Shown here: positions 16,563 through 24,915 of the stretch, piece after piece
How positions within the stretch are numbered: position 1 is the stretch's first letter
How the letters are laid out: each line of letters starts with the position of its first letter
Assembly (NCBI GenBank): GCA_010672965.1
Contig: JAAHFN010000024.1
Span: forward strand, 1 to 64,000
Source of the DNA: Oscillatoria sp. SIO1A7
GTDB taxonomy: Bacteria > Cyanobacteriota > Cyanobacteriia > Cyanobacteriales > Laspinemataceae
Direction of reading: 5' to 3'
Length of the DNA: 64,000 nucleotides
The notes under the pieces: model-generated
Database searches by the model: none
Told to the model about the DNA's origin: nothing
Seen by the model: only the letters and a program-made list of their open reading frames with translations
Made by a program: the position numbers and the translations under genes

Positions 16563-16618
16563 AAACACCCCCCATTGAAACGATATGGAAACGATGGGGG
16601 GTGTTTTGTTGTTTTTTG
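16563..16618 (+). terminator. Intrinsic terminator after small protein
   Basis: The stem AAACACCCCCCAT (16563-16575) pairs with ATGGGGGGTGTTT (16594-16606) and is followed by TTGTTGTTTTTTG. This is a textbook terminator for the 49-residue gene. A T-poor tail on the other strand makes it less likely to serve the convergent phytol kinase gene. Confidence 0.85.
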
Positions 16619-16656
16619 TTTCGCGGCATTTCGCAAGATTTCGCGGCATTTCGCGG

Positions 16657-17358
16657 CTAAAAAAAACTTTGATTTAAGAAAAAAGCTACTGCAGCGCTAC
16701 CGATGGGAACGGTTAAGTTATCGATACCGAGTTTGGAGATAGCTTCTAAGCCCGTGGCAACAATGGCAGTAGCGATCGCTACTGCCCCGGACAGCCAAAG
16801 ATTTTCGGATAGCCCGATTAGGAGTGGCAAGCTGACTGCCAAGCTAGCCAGAAACATGGTCAGGGAACCTTCGAGGCTCTTTTTTTCCCCCCAAACTTGG
16901 TAAGGATGCCGACCGAATCGCCGACCGATGAGGGCGGCCAATCCATCTCCCCAGGCCATGATTAAAATCCCCAATGTCGCATATTGCGGTAGTTGCTTCG
17001 GCCAGAACCAGGCTATCAGGACGCCGATGCTAACTGCGTAGAAAAAAGTCCCCAGGCTTTGGCGTCCGACGCTGTTAATCCCCGGAAGGATGGGCAAAAT
17101 ATAGGACAACAAGGCGATCGCCCCTGCTATAACTGAGGCCCCTATACCCACCCAAGCGGGTATTTGCAGCCACCAAGCTAGCAAGATTACATGGCCCGCG
17201 CCAATGTGAACTATTTTGCGCGAGATTTCTGAATCTGCAGCGGCGCTTTTGTATAGCCCCTCGGCGCAAGCTAGCACTAATCCCAGCCAAAGGCCAGCTA
17301 CTCCCAGTTGTATCCATAATGAGGGAGGGGATGTAAATTCAGGTACTAAAGTCAACAA
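16657..17358 (-). CDS. Phytol/dolichol kinase-family membrane protein
   Basis: Members phosphorylate phytol or related isoprenoid alcohols with CTP, recycling phytol from chlorophyll for tocopherol and chlorophyll synthesis. The 233-residue product has about six to seven membrane segments. It carries the motifs S-R-K-I-V-H-I-G-A-G-H near residue 45 and W-G-D-G-L-A-A-L-I-G-R-R-F-G-R-H near residue 137, followed by W-G-E-K-K-S-L-E-G-S, all hallmarks of the VTE5 phytol kinase group. It is divergent from yidD with a 64-base gap that must hold both promoters. The substrate (phytol or farnesol) is inferred. Confidence 0.85.
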   Translation of the reverse strand: MLTLVPEFTSPPSLWIQLGVAGLWLGLVLACAEGLYKSAAADSEISRKIVHIGAGHVILLAWWLQIPAWVGIGASVIAGAIALLSYILPILPGINSVGRQSLGTFFYAVSIGVLIAWFWPKQLPQYATLGILIMAWGDGLAALIGRRFGRHPYQVWGEKKSLEGSLTMFLASLAVSLPLLIGLSENLWLSGAVAIATAIVATGLEAISKLGIDNLTVPIGSAAVAFFLNQSFF

Positions 17359-17422
17359 AGCAGCGATCGCAGTTATAACTATTCTTTAATAACTGTATTA
17401 GATTTATGTCCTCTCAAGCGCG

Positions 17423-17695
17423 ATGAAAAATTTACTTATTGCCTTAATTCGCGGCTACCGCCAAATTATTTCTCCTTTATTTCCCCCTACCTGTCGGTTT
17501 CAGCCCACTTGTTCCCAATACGCCATTGAAGCGATCCAGCGTTTTGGTCCAGGACGAGGTTCCCTTATGGCGATCGCTCGCTTATCCCGCTGCCATCCTT
17601 TTCATCCTGGCGGATACGACCCCGTACCGCCCGCAGACTTACCGGCAGCCCAGGAGCGGAGGAAGCCCAGGAGCGGAGGAGGGAGCAACGAATAA
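17423..17695 (+). CDS. yidD: Membrane protein insertion efficiency factor
   Basis: YidD helps YidC insert membrane proteins. The 90-residue product has the family core [26 protein letters not shown], then [14 protein letters not shown]. The three conserved Cys residues are present. The last 20 residues ([12 protein letters not shown]) are encoded by a GAGCGGAGGA repeat and are not conserved. The usual neighbours (rpmH, rnpA, yidC) are absent here. Confidence 0.93.
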   Translation: MKNLLIALIRGYRQIISPLFPPTCRFQPTCSQYAIEAIQRFGPGRGSLMAIARLSRCHPFHPGGYDPVPPADLPAAQERRKPRSGGGSNE

Positions 17696-17804
17696 AAAAT
17701 AAAGGTTAAAAAAAAATCAAATCGATAAAGACAAAATACAGCGAGACACTTGCAGTAGCGCCTTCACTATAGGATTATTTGGTATAATCTACTACAGCAA
17801 CAAT

Positions 17805-18005
17805 TTAATCTCGCAGTTTTAACTTACGCCGCTTGGTGCCGTAAATCAAGCGGTTGATAATATCGTGATGCTCTTCGCTGAGCGAATTTGCCAAGAGTGC
17901 TTCCCTAAGTCGGCAGCGATCGTCGCGATCTAACTCGCGAGAGGTCAAAACCTCTGCAAAAATTTCTTCCATCGTCATTTCAGAGCGATCGCCTTGGAAT
18001 TTCAT
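17805..18005 (-). CDS. Small conserved protein, paralogue of 24399-24602
   Basis: The function is not known. The 66-residue helical, charged product has the pattern M-E-E-I-F-A-E-V-L-T-S-R-E-L-D-R-D-D-R, a middle L-R-E-A-L-L-A-N-S-L-S-E-E-H, then I-N-R-L-I-Y-G and a basic tail. The same spacing (I-x-x-R/L-x-x-x-x-x-I-x-R-x-D, ALL, LS, I-x-R-V-F) is seen in the 67-residue protein at 24399, so the two are distant paralogues of a cyanobacterial family. No DNA-binding or catalytic motif is obvious. Confidence 0.65.
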   Translation of the reverse strand: MKFQGDRSEMTMEEIFAEVLTSRELDRDDRCRLREALLANSLSEEHHDIINRLIYGTKRRKLKLRD

Positions 18006-18560
18006 AGTTTCGTACTAAGAGCTGCCACTTTAGCATCAGCCAGTAGAGATTTTTTTGCAGTGACTAACCTCCATACCCCGATGAGATCTTTATCTCTATT
18101 TTTTAGTGACAGCGATCGCTTTCACTTTTACCTTTATTTTATAAAATTGTCTTTCTCTTCTTTCACGGCCTTACATAATCTTCCATATCGTATTTATTAA
18201 TGTTGTATTTAATTTTAAGATAAATTAATAGATTTTTAGCGGAGGGTTTCTTCAATATAGGAGACTGAAGCTTTTAAGCAGAAAGTCAAAGGGCTCGATC
18301 GTTCTTAAGGTTTACTTTATAAATCGACTCTTATAAGTCTGCTATGAAATAGACCCTTCTTCCGGTTGGGAATAGAGAATTCTTCGGAGCTGGGAGCAGG
18401 GGTGTTTTCGGAATGTGGGAAGGGTGGGGCTCGAAAGAGTTCAAAGAAATGATAATCTTGAGTTTTGAGCTTGTTTTTCCTTATTCCTTAATTCAAAACA
18501 ACTTAAAACTTAAAACTCTCAAATTAATAACTCTCCCAATGCCCCATGCCTCCATTCTCT
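18006..18560. other. Non-coding stretch
   Basis: I see no convincing gene in these 555 bases. The part near 18000 should contain the promoter of the small protein at 17805. An AT-rich zone at 18110-18240 and fragments of AACTTAAAACTC simple repeats near 18500 are the only features. Confidence 0.5.
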
Positions 18561-18866
18561 TTAAACGTCGTACATCAGAGCCTCAATAGCTCCAGGATTT
18601 TCCCGACAATAACGCTCGAAATAAGTTTTCGGCTCTTGCTCGCGGCGGCGGGCGGCGGCAGTTAAAAGCTCTTCCACAACTTCCCAGGCCAGTGCGCTCT
18701 CTCGGGATTCAACGCCCTTTGCTTTAGAAATCGCACGCGCTTCTTCCCTTGCGGCTTCAATTTTTTCCTCTAGGGTTGTAGTTTCAGCGCGATCGAATCC
18801 CCAGGTCGGCCTGTATGTCGGGTTGATAGCAACTTTTTCCTGCGCAACTGTTGCAACTGGAGCCAT
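18561..18866 (-). CDS. CP12-domain protein lacking most cysteines
   Basis: CP12 is a disordered redox switch that binds GAPDH and phosphoribulokinase in the Calvin cycle through two disulfides. This 101-residue product (start MAPVATVAQEK at 18866, preceded by GGAGAG) has the CP12 frame: L-E-E-K-I-E-A-A-R-E-E-A-R-A-I near residue 34, E-S-R-E-S-A-L-A-W-E-V-V-E-E-L, and Y-F-E-R-Y-C-R-E-N-P-G-A-I-E-A-L-M-Y-D-V at the end. The N-terminal Cys pair is missing and the C-terminal pair is reduced to one Cys (C-R-E-N-P...E-A in place of C...E-C). It cannot form the usual disulfides, so it is probably one of the variant CP12 proteins of cyanobacteria with another role. Confidence 0.82.
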   Translation of the reverse strand: MAPVATVAQEKVAINPTYRPTWGFDRAETTTLEEKIEAAREEARAISKAKGVESRESALAWEVVEELLTAAARRREQEPKTYFERYCRENPGAIEALMYDV

Positions 18867-20077
18867 AATCCAAATCTCTCCGCAAAATACTAAAAAACCA
18901 TGAGAGTTCTTTTGGCAATATTGCAACCGTATGTTTATTTTTTTTACGGCTGCTCCGAGCCAGGGTAATGCAGCGCTCGGATCTGTCCTATCCTTAGAAC
19001 CTCAGAACTCTATTCTAGATTGGTTCAATTCATTTGTTGCCAATATCAAGAAATGTAAAGCATTGGCAACAAAAATTATTCCTTCTTATGATTTGTATAT
19101 TTGCGATCGGAGATGGTACTTTCTAGTTCTAGAAGAACTTGGCGAATTCAAGCTCTATCCTCAGCGGGAATAACTCGGGCAAGCTATCCAAGTTAGTGCC
19201 GCTGCGCACGAGATTCAAAATTCAAAATTCAAAATGCCTTTGGATCCGGGCTACCGGCCACAAGAGGGCGCTCGCTTATTATTTCTGCCGTGCTGCACCC
19301 TGGTTCTAGAATAGCCAGGATAGCGATCGTCACAAAGCTTATCCAGGACTTACGCAGAGACAGGCGCTATTTGTAGAGTTACCAATGCGCACCAAAAGGT
19401 ACATATAGCGTTATAGCACTAAGCGATTAGCTGTCAGCGGTCAGCAGTCAGCTAAAGTCTTGCCATACGCACTCAAGGGCGTTTTGTAACTGTCCTAACC
19501 TTAGTCGGTAGTGCTATATAACCGACAATTTGCGTAAGTCCTGTTATCTTTAATAATTGCCAATACAAAATAACAGCACCCAGACTCTACTCACCGAGTA
19601 ACCTCCTCTCTTATAGTTATTTTGGAGTTGCATTGCCTCTATCGGCGCATTGCTCCCTTTTACCATTTGAGGAAGTATCGGACTTCAGGTTGGGTACTGT
19701 TATTTTGGGTTAACGAGACAGATGCGAATAAAACCAGCGTGATTTACCTCCACTTTACTAATATGGACGCGCTGTGCTATCTGCCAGGGAAGCAAATTTC
19801 TGCTTCAATTTCTACTCTAACAGCCTTTCTCAGAATTACAACAAATTGCAACAAAACTTTACAATAGATTAGGTAAATACTGCCGATTAGAGGTGCCTTG
19901 AGGCAATTCTAGAGCCGCGAAAAACCCGCCAAATGGCCGGTCGTGCGGGCAATTAAGCTTTAACAAGTTCAAAGGAGCAGTGGTGTAGGGTGTAGGGAAA
20001 AGTCCTCCTTGTCTCCAAGTCCCCTTGTCCGTCCTGAGCCTGTCTCCTTGTCCCGAAGGTCCCGAAGATCGCGAAGA
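18867..20077. other. Long non-coding stretch with nested MITE
   Basis: Two short open frames (18931-19173 and 19622-19867, plus strand) are too weak to call; the first, with CDRRWYFLVLEELGEF near its end, could be a remnant. Repeats include an element of about 110 bp at 19195-19300 (GTGCCGCTGCGC ... TTCTGCCGTGCTGCAC) that is also found at 42350-42460, and a family-b MITE at 19345-19542 with another element inside it. From 20005 to 20077 there are CCCCTTGTC arrays. Confidence 0.6.
19345..19542. mobile_element. MITE family b with family g nested inside
   Basis: The outer ends are AGGACTTACGCA and TGCGTAAGTCCT (family b). Between CATATAGCG and TAACCGACA, positions that are nearly contiguous in the copy at 32819-32908, lies a second element (about 19412-19518) bounded by TATAGCACTA and TAGTGCTATA with TAACTGTCCTAAC inside. 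A solo copy of that second element is at 50991-51100. Confidence 0.8.
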
Positions 20078-22489
20078 TTACGAAGGTCCCCTTGTCCCCT
20101 TGTCCCCTTGTCCCCCTGCCCCCCTGCCCCCTGCCCCGGGATTCTCCTGCCGGGGTCCTAAGCGATCGCGGTATTGGCATTGGGATGGTTTGGAACGGGA
20201 TTTATCGAGCCTGCCATTAGGGGCAGCAGTTAGGATGACATCCCCATTGGCGTCGATAGTCCATCCTTGGGCCTCGACAATACTGGGCGCTGAAGCAGGT
20301 GCGATCGCCTCTGGAGGGATAGCCCTATTAACTTGGCTCTCTGGCTCCGACATTGCTTGGGAAATTGCAATCGGGCGGATATCTTCCCAAACTGCCTCGC
20401 TTTCCAGCAGTTCGTTAGGGGAAGGAGGCAAGCCGCCGCGACCAGTTATCGTAAATTCGCTCCCCCGGCTGATGGCGCAGAAATTTAGATCCACTAATCT
20501 GGCCACATCGACAATTTCCTCGGGCAACTGCACCAAACTTTGATTGGAATCCACATCTGGAGCATTAATAACGACAACGCCATTAAACTCTGGCCCGAGT
20601 TCTGAGGTAGCTGTTATATCGCTCAATCTCGTCAGTTGGTTCCTAAACTGAATGGCAAATATACCTCTAGCGTCGATAGTAACCCGACCGGCAAAACTTT
20701 CTCGGGCGTTAGCGGTGATATCGCTATTTTCCAGGGCAGCTAGAGTTTGCGTCTCGATAGCGATATTGCCGCCATTGCCGCTACCCAGGGCGGTCGTGGA
20801 TATTTCACTTTCGTTGCGCAACTGCAATAAATCGCGCACCTGTATGGTGAGATTGCCTCCGCTACCGGATGCAGTTGCCCCAGTAATGGAAGCGCGATCG
20901 ACGAAAACTTCCCTAGCGAAGATTTCTAAATTACCAGCGGCTCCCGAACCCTGGGCATTGGCAGAGATTTCAGCGCCATTTGTGACGAGAAGCTTGCCAG
21001 TTTCCAGACGCAAATCTCCCCCATCGCCGGTAGCAGCAGTCGCGGGGATAGTCGGCCTGACTTCTCCAGAAAGCGCAAACAAACCGCTGCGAAAAGTTCG
21101 ACCATCTGCAGAGACGAACTGACCGCTCAGCTCTATAGACTCGGAGGCGATCGCGGTTAGATTTCCGCCCCGACCGCCCCTAGTTTCGCCATCCCCCGGA
21201 CCTCGGGTAGAAGCGGACACTCTAGCTCCGTCTTTAACAATTAGTCTCGGCGCAACAATAGTTAAATTTCCTCCATCTCTGGTGCCTTCGGTGGCAGCAA
21301 ATAAACCGCTACGACTGAAATTATTGCCATCGGGACTGGTGCCAGCTCCAATTAATTCTACCGACTCGTTCGCATTAACGCTTAATTCTCCCGAAGCCCC
21401 ATCTCCAAAAGCAGTCACCGATACGTCAGCACCATCTCGGGCGACTAAACGTTGAGTTTGAATTGTGACATTACCAGAGTCTCCCATACCAAAAGATGTC
21501 GCAGCCAAAGTGCTGTAGGAAGTACCGTCGGCATTGCCGCCTATTAAGGTTATGAATTCTGTAGTCGTGACGGTTAAATTGCCCGCACGGCGATCGCCCA
21601 AACTAGAGGCGGATATTTGTGACCCATTGCTAACTAAAAGCCTCCGACTTTGCACCTGTATATTTCCACCGCCATCGCCCCTGGTACTCGCCATTGCTTC
21701 TTGGCTAAGTTGGATATCTTGGAACCCATTGGCTCCTTGATATTCTACTTGCCAACCGGAATCTATTGGTTTTAAGCCGACCCTGCTATTACCGCCAACG
21801 CTTCCCAATTCCATCCGCCCTTCTGCTGCCGTGAGGTGACCTCCTTCTAAAAATATGTTTCCACCTAGAAGCGCCAAGGTTTTATTGGCAGGAACCTCAA
21901 GGCCAACTATGTCACCATAGGGAGCGATCGCTCTAGAACTATTGACTATTTCTCCAGGTTCCGAGCCGTATTGCAAGCCTATGGGAACGTTTATCGTTAG
22001 CAGCGGTTCGCTTTGAGGATTGGTTGCCTCGAACTCTATTCCATCTGGAAAAATTACGCTATTGGCCGTAGTTGCCAAAAACGAGCCGCCAATATCCAGC
22101 CTCGCATTTGCTCCAAAAACAATTCCTGCGGGATTCAATATAAATAGATTAGCGACGCCATTGGCTTTCAAAGTGCCATTAATTTCAGAAATAGCCCTGC
22201 CCGTTACCCGCGTAAAAATATTTTCAATCTCAATCGGATTGTTAAAAGATGCAGCGATACCAGCGGGAACAGAAAACTGCTCGAAACTATGAAATAAGTT
22301 GCTACCGGCTTGAGTTCCTCCCAGAATTTCCAGGGTCTGGCCATTTTGTATGATGGCAGAATTATTGGGCAAGGTCGTATCCGGGACTATTTGTGCAGCT
22401 ACTTGGCTGACCCGAATACAACCAGACCAGACCAAACCAGATCCTAAGAGCGCCCTAGCCATCCAAGCCCGGTAACTGCGCCATTTCAT
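20078..22489 (-). CDS. Filamentous-haemagglutinin-type secreted exoprotein
   Basis: This is a two-partner-secretion exoprotein that an outer-membrane TpsB pore would export; no TpsB gene is in the window. The 803-residue product has a signal-like N-terminus ending near A-Q-I-V-P-D, then the TPS domain (about residues 35-260: I-L-G-G-T-Q-A-G-S-N-L-F-H-S-F, N-L-F-I-L-N-P-A-G-I-V-F-G, A-L-L-G-G-N-I). A long right-handed beta-helix follows, built from G-D-G-G-N-L/ L-V-x-N-G-A-E-I-S repeats up to about residue 650. The C-terminal tail after E-N-P is G-A-G-G-R-G-A-G-G-Q-G-D-K-G, encoded by a CCCCTGCCCCC/CCCCTTGT array. It is not conserved, and the true end may have been lost to that repeat. The likely role is adhesion or surface display. 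Confidence 0.88.
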   Translation of the reverse strand: MKWRSYRAWMARALLGSGLVWSGCIRVSQVAAQIVPDTTLPNNSAIIQNGQTLEILGGTQAGSNLFHSFEQFSVPAGIAASFNNPIEIENIFTRVTGRAISEINGTLKANGVANLFILNPAGIVFGANARLDIGGSFLATTANSVIFPDGIEFEATNPQSEPLLTINVPIGLQYGSEPGEIVNSSRAIAPYGDIVGLEVPANKTLALLGGNIFLEGGHLTAAEGRMELGSVGGNSRVGLKPIDSGWQVEYQGANGFQDIQLSQEAMASTRGDGGGNIQVQSRRLLVSNGSQISASSLGDRRAGNLTVTTTEFITLIGGNADGTSYSTLAATSFGMGDSGNVTIQTQRLVARDGADVSVTAFGDGASGELSVNANESVELIGAGTSPDGNNFSRSGLFAATEGTRDGGNLTIVAPRLIVKDGARVSASTRGPGDGETRGGRGGNLTAIASESIELSGQFVSADGRTFRSGLFALSGEVRPTIPATAATGDGGDLRLETGKLLVTNGAEISANAQGSGAAGNLEIFAREVFVDRASITGATASGSGGNLTIQVRDLLQLRNESEISTTALGSGNGGNIAIETQTLAALENSDITANARESFAGRVTIDARGIFAIQFRNQLTRLSDITATSELGPEFNGVVVINAPDVDSNQSLVQLPEEIVDVARLVDLNFCAISRGSEFTITGRGGLPPSPNELLESEAVWEDIRPIAISQAMSEPESQVNRAIPPEAIAPASAPSIVEAQGWTIDANGDVILTAAPNGRLDKSRSKPSQCQYRDRLGPRQENPGAGGRGAGGQGDKGTRGPS

Positions 22490-22524
22490 ATACTGCCGAG
22501 TCCCTCTTTTATTGTTTTATTGTT

Positions 22525-22656
22525 TATAGCGTTTCTCAAATAAGTGAAACGTAGGGGCGATAGCATCGCGAGCGACTATCTCGACGCTCCGAACGGTAAT
22601 TCCCGTACTGGGATGCTTCGCCGGTGACACCTTACATCAATTTGAAAACTGCTATA
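22525..22656. mobile_element. MITE family c, copy 1
   Basis: The left end is TATAGCGTTTCTCAAATAAG and the right end ATCAATTTGAAAACTGCTATA, roughly inverted. The interior carries GTAGGGGCGATAGCATC and GGGATGCTTCGCC. Other copies are at 27808-28105 (interrupted), 51841-51987 and 58650-58804. Confidence 0.8.
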
Positions 22657-22992
22657 ACTTGTAGATGATAGCATAATTACCAGACTGTAGATTTTGGGCT
22701 AGGCCAGCACAGTCCCTGCCCCTTTTGCTCCCGATCGGTTTACGCTTTCATCCTTCCCAATCTTCTCAATCTCCCCCATCTCCCCCAATCTCCCCCATCT
22801 CTCCTAATCCTTCGCCACAGTCCCTATATCCTAAACGTAGGCCAGGCCGTGACGCTCGGGAGATTCTACAATGTTATAGTGGAGCTGAGGTCCTAGGTAA
22901 GTCCCAGGTGGCAATAGCCATATGCCCCGGTTGTTTCCGTCCGGATTAGTCTCAAGGAGCTTTTGTCGGGTCAAATTATTCTCTTAGTAATG

Positions 22993-23079
22993 GGACTTAC
23001 GCTTTATTGTAGGAGCGATGCTATATCTAGTGTCCTGTTTGGCAGATTACTCTACCAATAGAGGTTGCTTGTAAGTCCT
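22993..23079. mobile_element. MITE family b, copy 3
   Basis: This is bounded by GGGACTTACGC and TTGTAAGTCCT, with weak interior similarity to the other copies. It lies 67 bases upstream of the exported protein gene and may overlap its promoter region. Confidence 0.7.
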
Positions 23080-23145
23080 GTTACCCTGTGAAGAAGTTAA
23101 CCTAAAATTTGTCTTCCCCAATGTAGGGAAAAGGAAGTTCTACCA

Positions 23146-23895
23146 ATGTTAAAGAAAACGCCTTTTGTCCTTGTCTGTCTGTTAAGTGGTGCGATCGTTG
23201 CGGGCAGTCCGGCAAAGGCTGGGGAAAACCCAAAGACTGGCAGGGAGATTAATACGGTCCCTCATTCTAATTTTAGAACGCCATCTATAACACATGCAAG
23301 CTATTTTCAAAATAAAGAAAGTAAGGTTGCTTTAGCTAAGCAACCGCCGATTATAGAGCTAGCTTCTGCAGATCGAGACTTTTCCCAGGTTATTCTTACC
23401 AATCGAGATCTCCCTGCTGGCTTCCAAGCTATGCCTCCTACAGATATGGAGAAACTTAGGCAGGACCTCAATCAAGATGATTTTAAGGTTGAAAGCCTCT
23501 TTGCTTTTGCAGACCAAAACAATTTTGAAGTGGTAATGGGCATTACTACCAGTATTAATAGCGAGCAAGATAGGGCTGAATTTGACGAAGCTCTCAATAA
23601 ACCCGAGGTCCTGCAGGCTTTGCTAACTCAAGGTTTGGGAGAAACGCGAGTTCTAGAGAAAGAACCTTTAGAAGCTCTAGACAATATCGGCGAAGCTGTA
23701 GGCGGTACGAGCTTGAAGGTCAATTTGGAGAACATCCCAGCTCGGTTGGATATAGTTGCTTTTCGTCGGGATATTATTGGTGCATTTGTGTTTGTGATGT
23801 ACTTGGATGGGGATACTCCAGCACTATCGATCGCTGATGTAGCACGCCAGCTCGACGTTCGAGCCGAGGGAGTTCTCTCATCGGACTCGAATTAA
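23146..23895 (+). CDS. Exported protein of unknown function
   Basis: I do not recognise a named family. The 249-residue product has a signal peptide (MLKKTPF, hydrophobic core, cleavage near A-K-A-G). A linker follows to about residue 75, then a folded domain of about 170 residues: L-T-N-R-D-L-P-A-G-F-Q, F-A-F-A-D-Q-N-N-F-E-V-V-M-G, G-L-G-E-T-R-V-L-E and F-V-F-V-M-Y-L-D-G. I recall similar exported cyanobacterial proteins without assigned function. GGAAG precedes the ATG. It stands alone, with no operon partner on either side. Confidence 0.8.
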   Translation: MLKKTPFVLVCLLSGAIVAGSPAKAGENPKTGREINTVPHSNFRTPSITHASYFQNKESKVALAKQPPIIELASADRDFSQVILTNRDLPAGFQAMPPTDMEKLRQDLNQDDFKVESLFAFADQNNFEVVMGITTSINSEQDRAEFDEALNKPEVLQALLTQGLGETRVLEKEPLEALDNIGEAVGGTSLKVNLENIPARLDIVAFRRDIIGAFVFVMYLDGDTPALSIADVARQLDVRAEGVLSSDSN

Positions 23896-24398
23896 CTACA
23901 GACTTATCCTGGCAGTTCTATTGCGTCTATGGGTTGCGAGGCTCTAGGCGTTTTTTGTTTTTAAGTTAAGTCACAGGGCACCTTGCAGGGTGCTGCTGGG
24001 CTTTTAGCTTTTCGTTTTCGTCAACTCACTAAAATACTGCGATCGCAATCCTTTAACAGATACTTAAGGAATACTTAAGCTATCTGTCCTATCTGTCGCT
24101 GCCTTCCTTTGCTTGCGATCGGGAAAAGCCATAATCGATCCCGCCCCTCGACGTTTCCTGAAGCTCCCAGAAACAGTCCTCTAGCAAAACCAAAGTTCTA
24201 GAGCCTATAGGGATTAGACTCCAGAAAAAAAAGATTAAAAAAAATAAGCAGAATGTTATGATGGGTCTGGGCGCTGTTCCCTCCAACCCACTAGGGGTTA
24301 GACACATTTATTAATTGTGAGGAATGATTATCACTAAAAAAACAATATATAGATTAACTTAAAAAATATAACTGTAAGAATAGGATTTCCATAGTCCC
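23896..24398. other. Non-coding stretch
   Basis: I see no gene or recognisable element in these 503 bases. An A-rich zone (24215-24250, 24330-24370) lies upstream of the small protein at 24399 and probably holds its promoter. Confidence 0.5.
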
Positions 24399-24602
24399 AT
24401 GCTAACGGATACGCATATACCAGAAAGCACTATCGAGCAAATTGTCAAGCGCATCTTTAAGACCCGCCAAATTACTCGGGCTGACCAGCAAATGTTTATG
24501 TCAGCTCTATTGGCAAAGGATTCTCTAAGCAGATCGGATAGGTCCCACATTGATAGGGTATTTGAGGGCCTGCGCAGGGGATTGCTTAGGGTTGTGGATT
24601 AG
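24399..24602 (+). CDS. Small conserved cyanobacterial protein
   Basis: This 67-residue protein has an all-helical pattern: I-E-Q-I-V-K-R-I-F-K-T-R-Q-I-T-R-A-D-Q, M-S-A-L-L-A-K, L-S-R-S-D-R and I-D-R-V-F-E-G-L-R-R-G-L-L-R-V-V-D. The I-T-R-A-D-Q...R-V-F-x-x-L-x-x-G motif occurs, as I recall, in many short cyanobacterial proteins of unknown function. It is a distant paralogue of 17805-18005. No partner gene is adjacent. Confidence 0.75.
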   Translation: MLTDTHIPESTIEQIVKRIFKTRQITRADQQMFMSALLAKDSLSRSDRSHIDRVFEGLRRGLLRVVD

Positions 24603-24915
24603 GTCGCGCCATCAACTGTAGGGCAAGGGGTCGGTTGCGGTGGAGCGTAAAAACTCAGATCTGCTAATAAAACTGGCAGTATTGCTAGGCCATATAGATA
24701 TGTTAATTTAAAATGGCATTGGTAAAACTACCCCGAGTAGGTGGGGTGCGATCGCGCCATACTCGGCAGTAAATATGCCTCAGATAGAGTAACGTCGATC
24801 TTAACACAATTTAAGCCTAGCTATTATTAGATACGTTCGAGACAATATGGCACAACCGCCATCCCGGGTCGGTATTAGTCAATAGTAAAGTTATAGGATA
24901 AATCAGCACTGCCCC
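24603..24915. other. Non-coding stretch
   Basis: These 313 bases contain no visible gene. Short inverted pieces such as ACCCCGAGTAGGTGGGGT (about 24730) are seen. The promoter of the 24916 gene is expected here but cannot be placed. Confidence 0.45.

Larger units (their letters stand above)
22490..23145. other. Intergenic region with two MITEs
   Basis: A family-c element lies at 22525-22656 and a family-b element at 22993-23079. CCCCCATCTCCCC-type arrays lie at about 22755-22805. A short open frame at 22725-22949 is repeat-encoded and is not a gene. Confidence 0.7.

Noticed and set aside
18931-19867. Two 80-codon plus-strand frames as genes
   Set aside because: Weak starts, no recognisable motif and location among repeats; kept only as a remark in the region entry.
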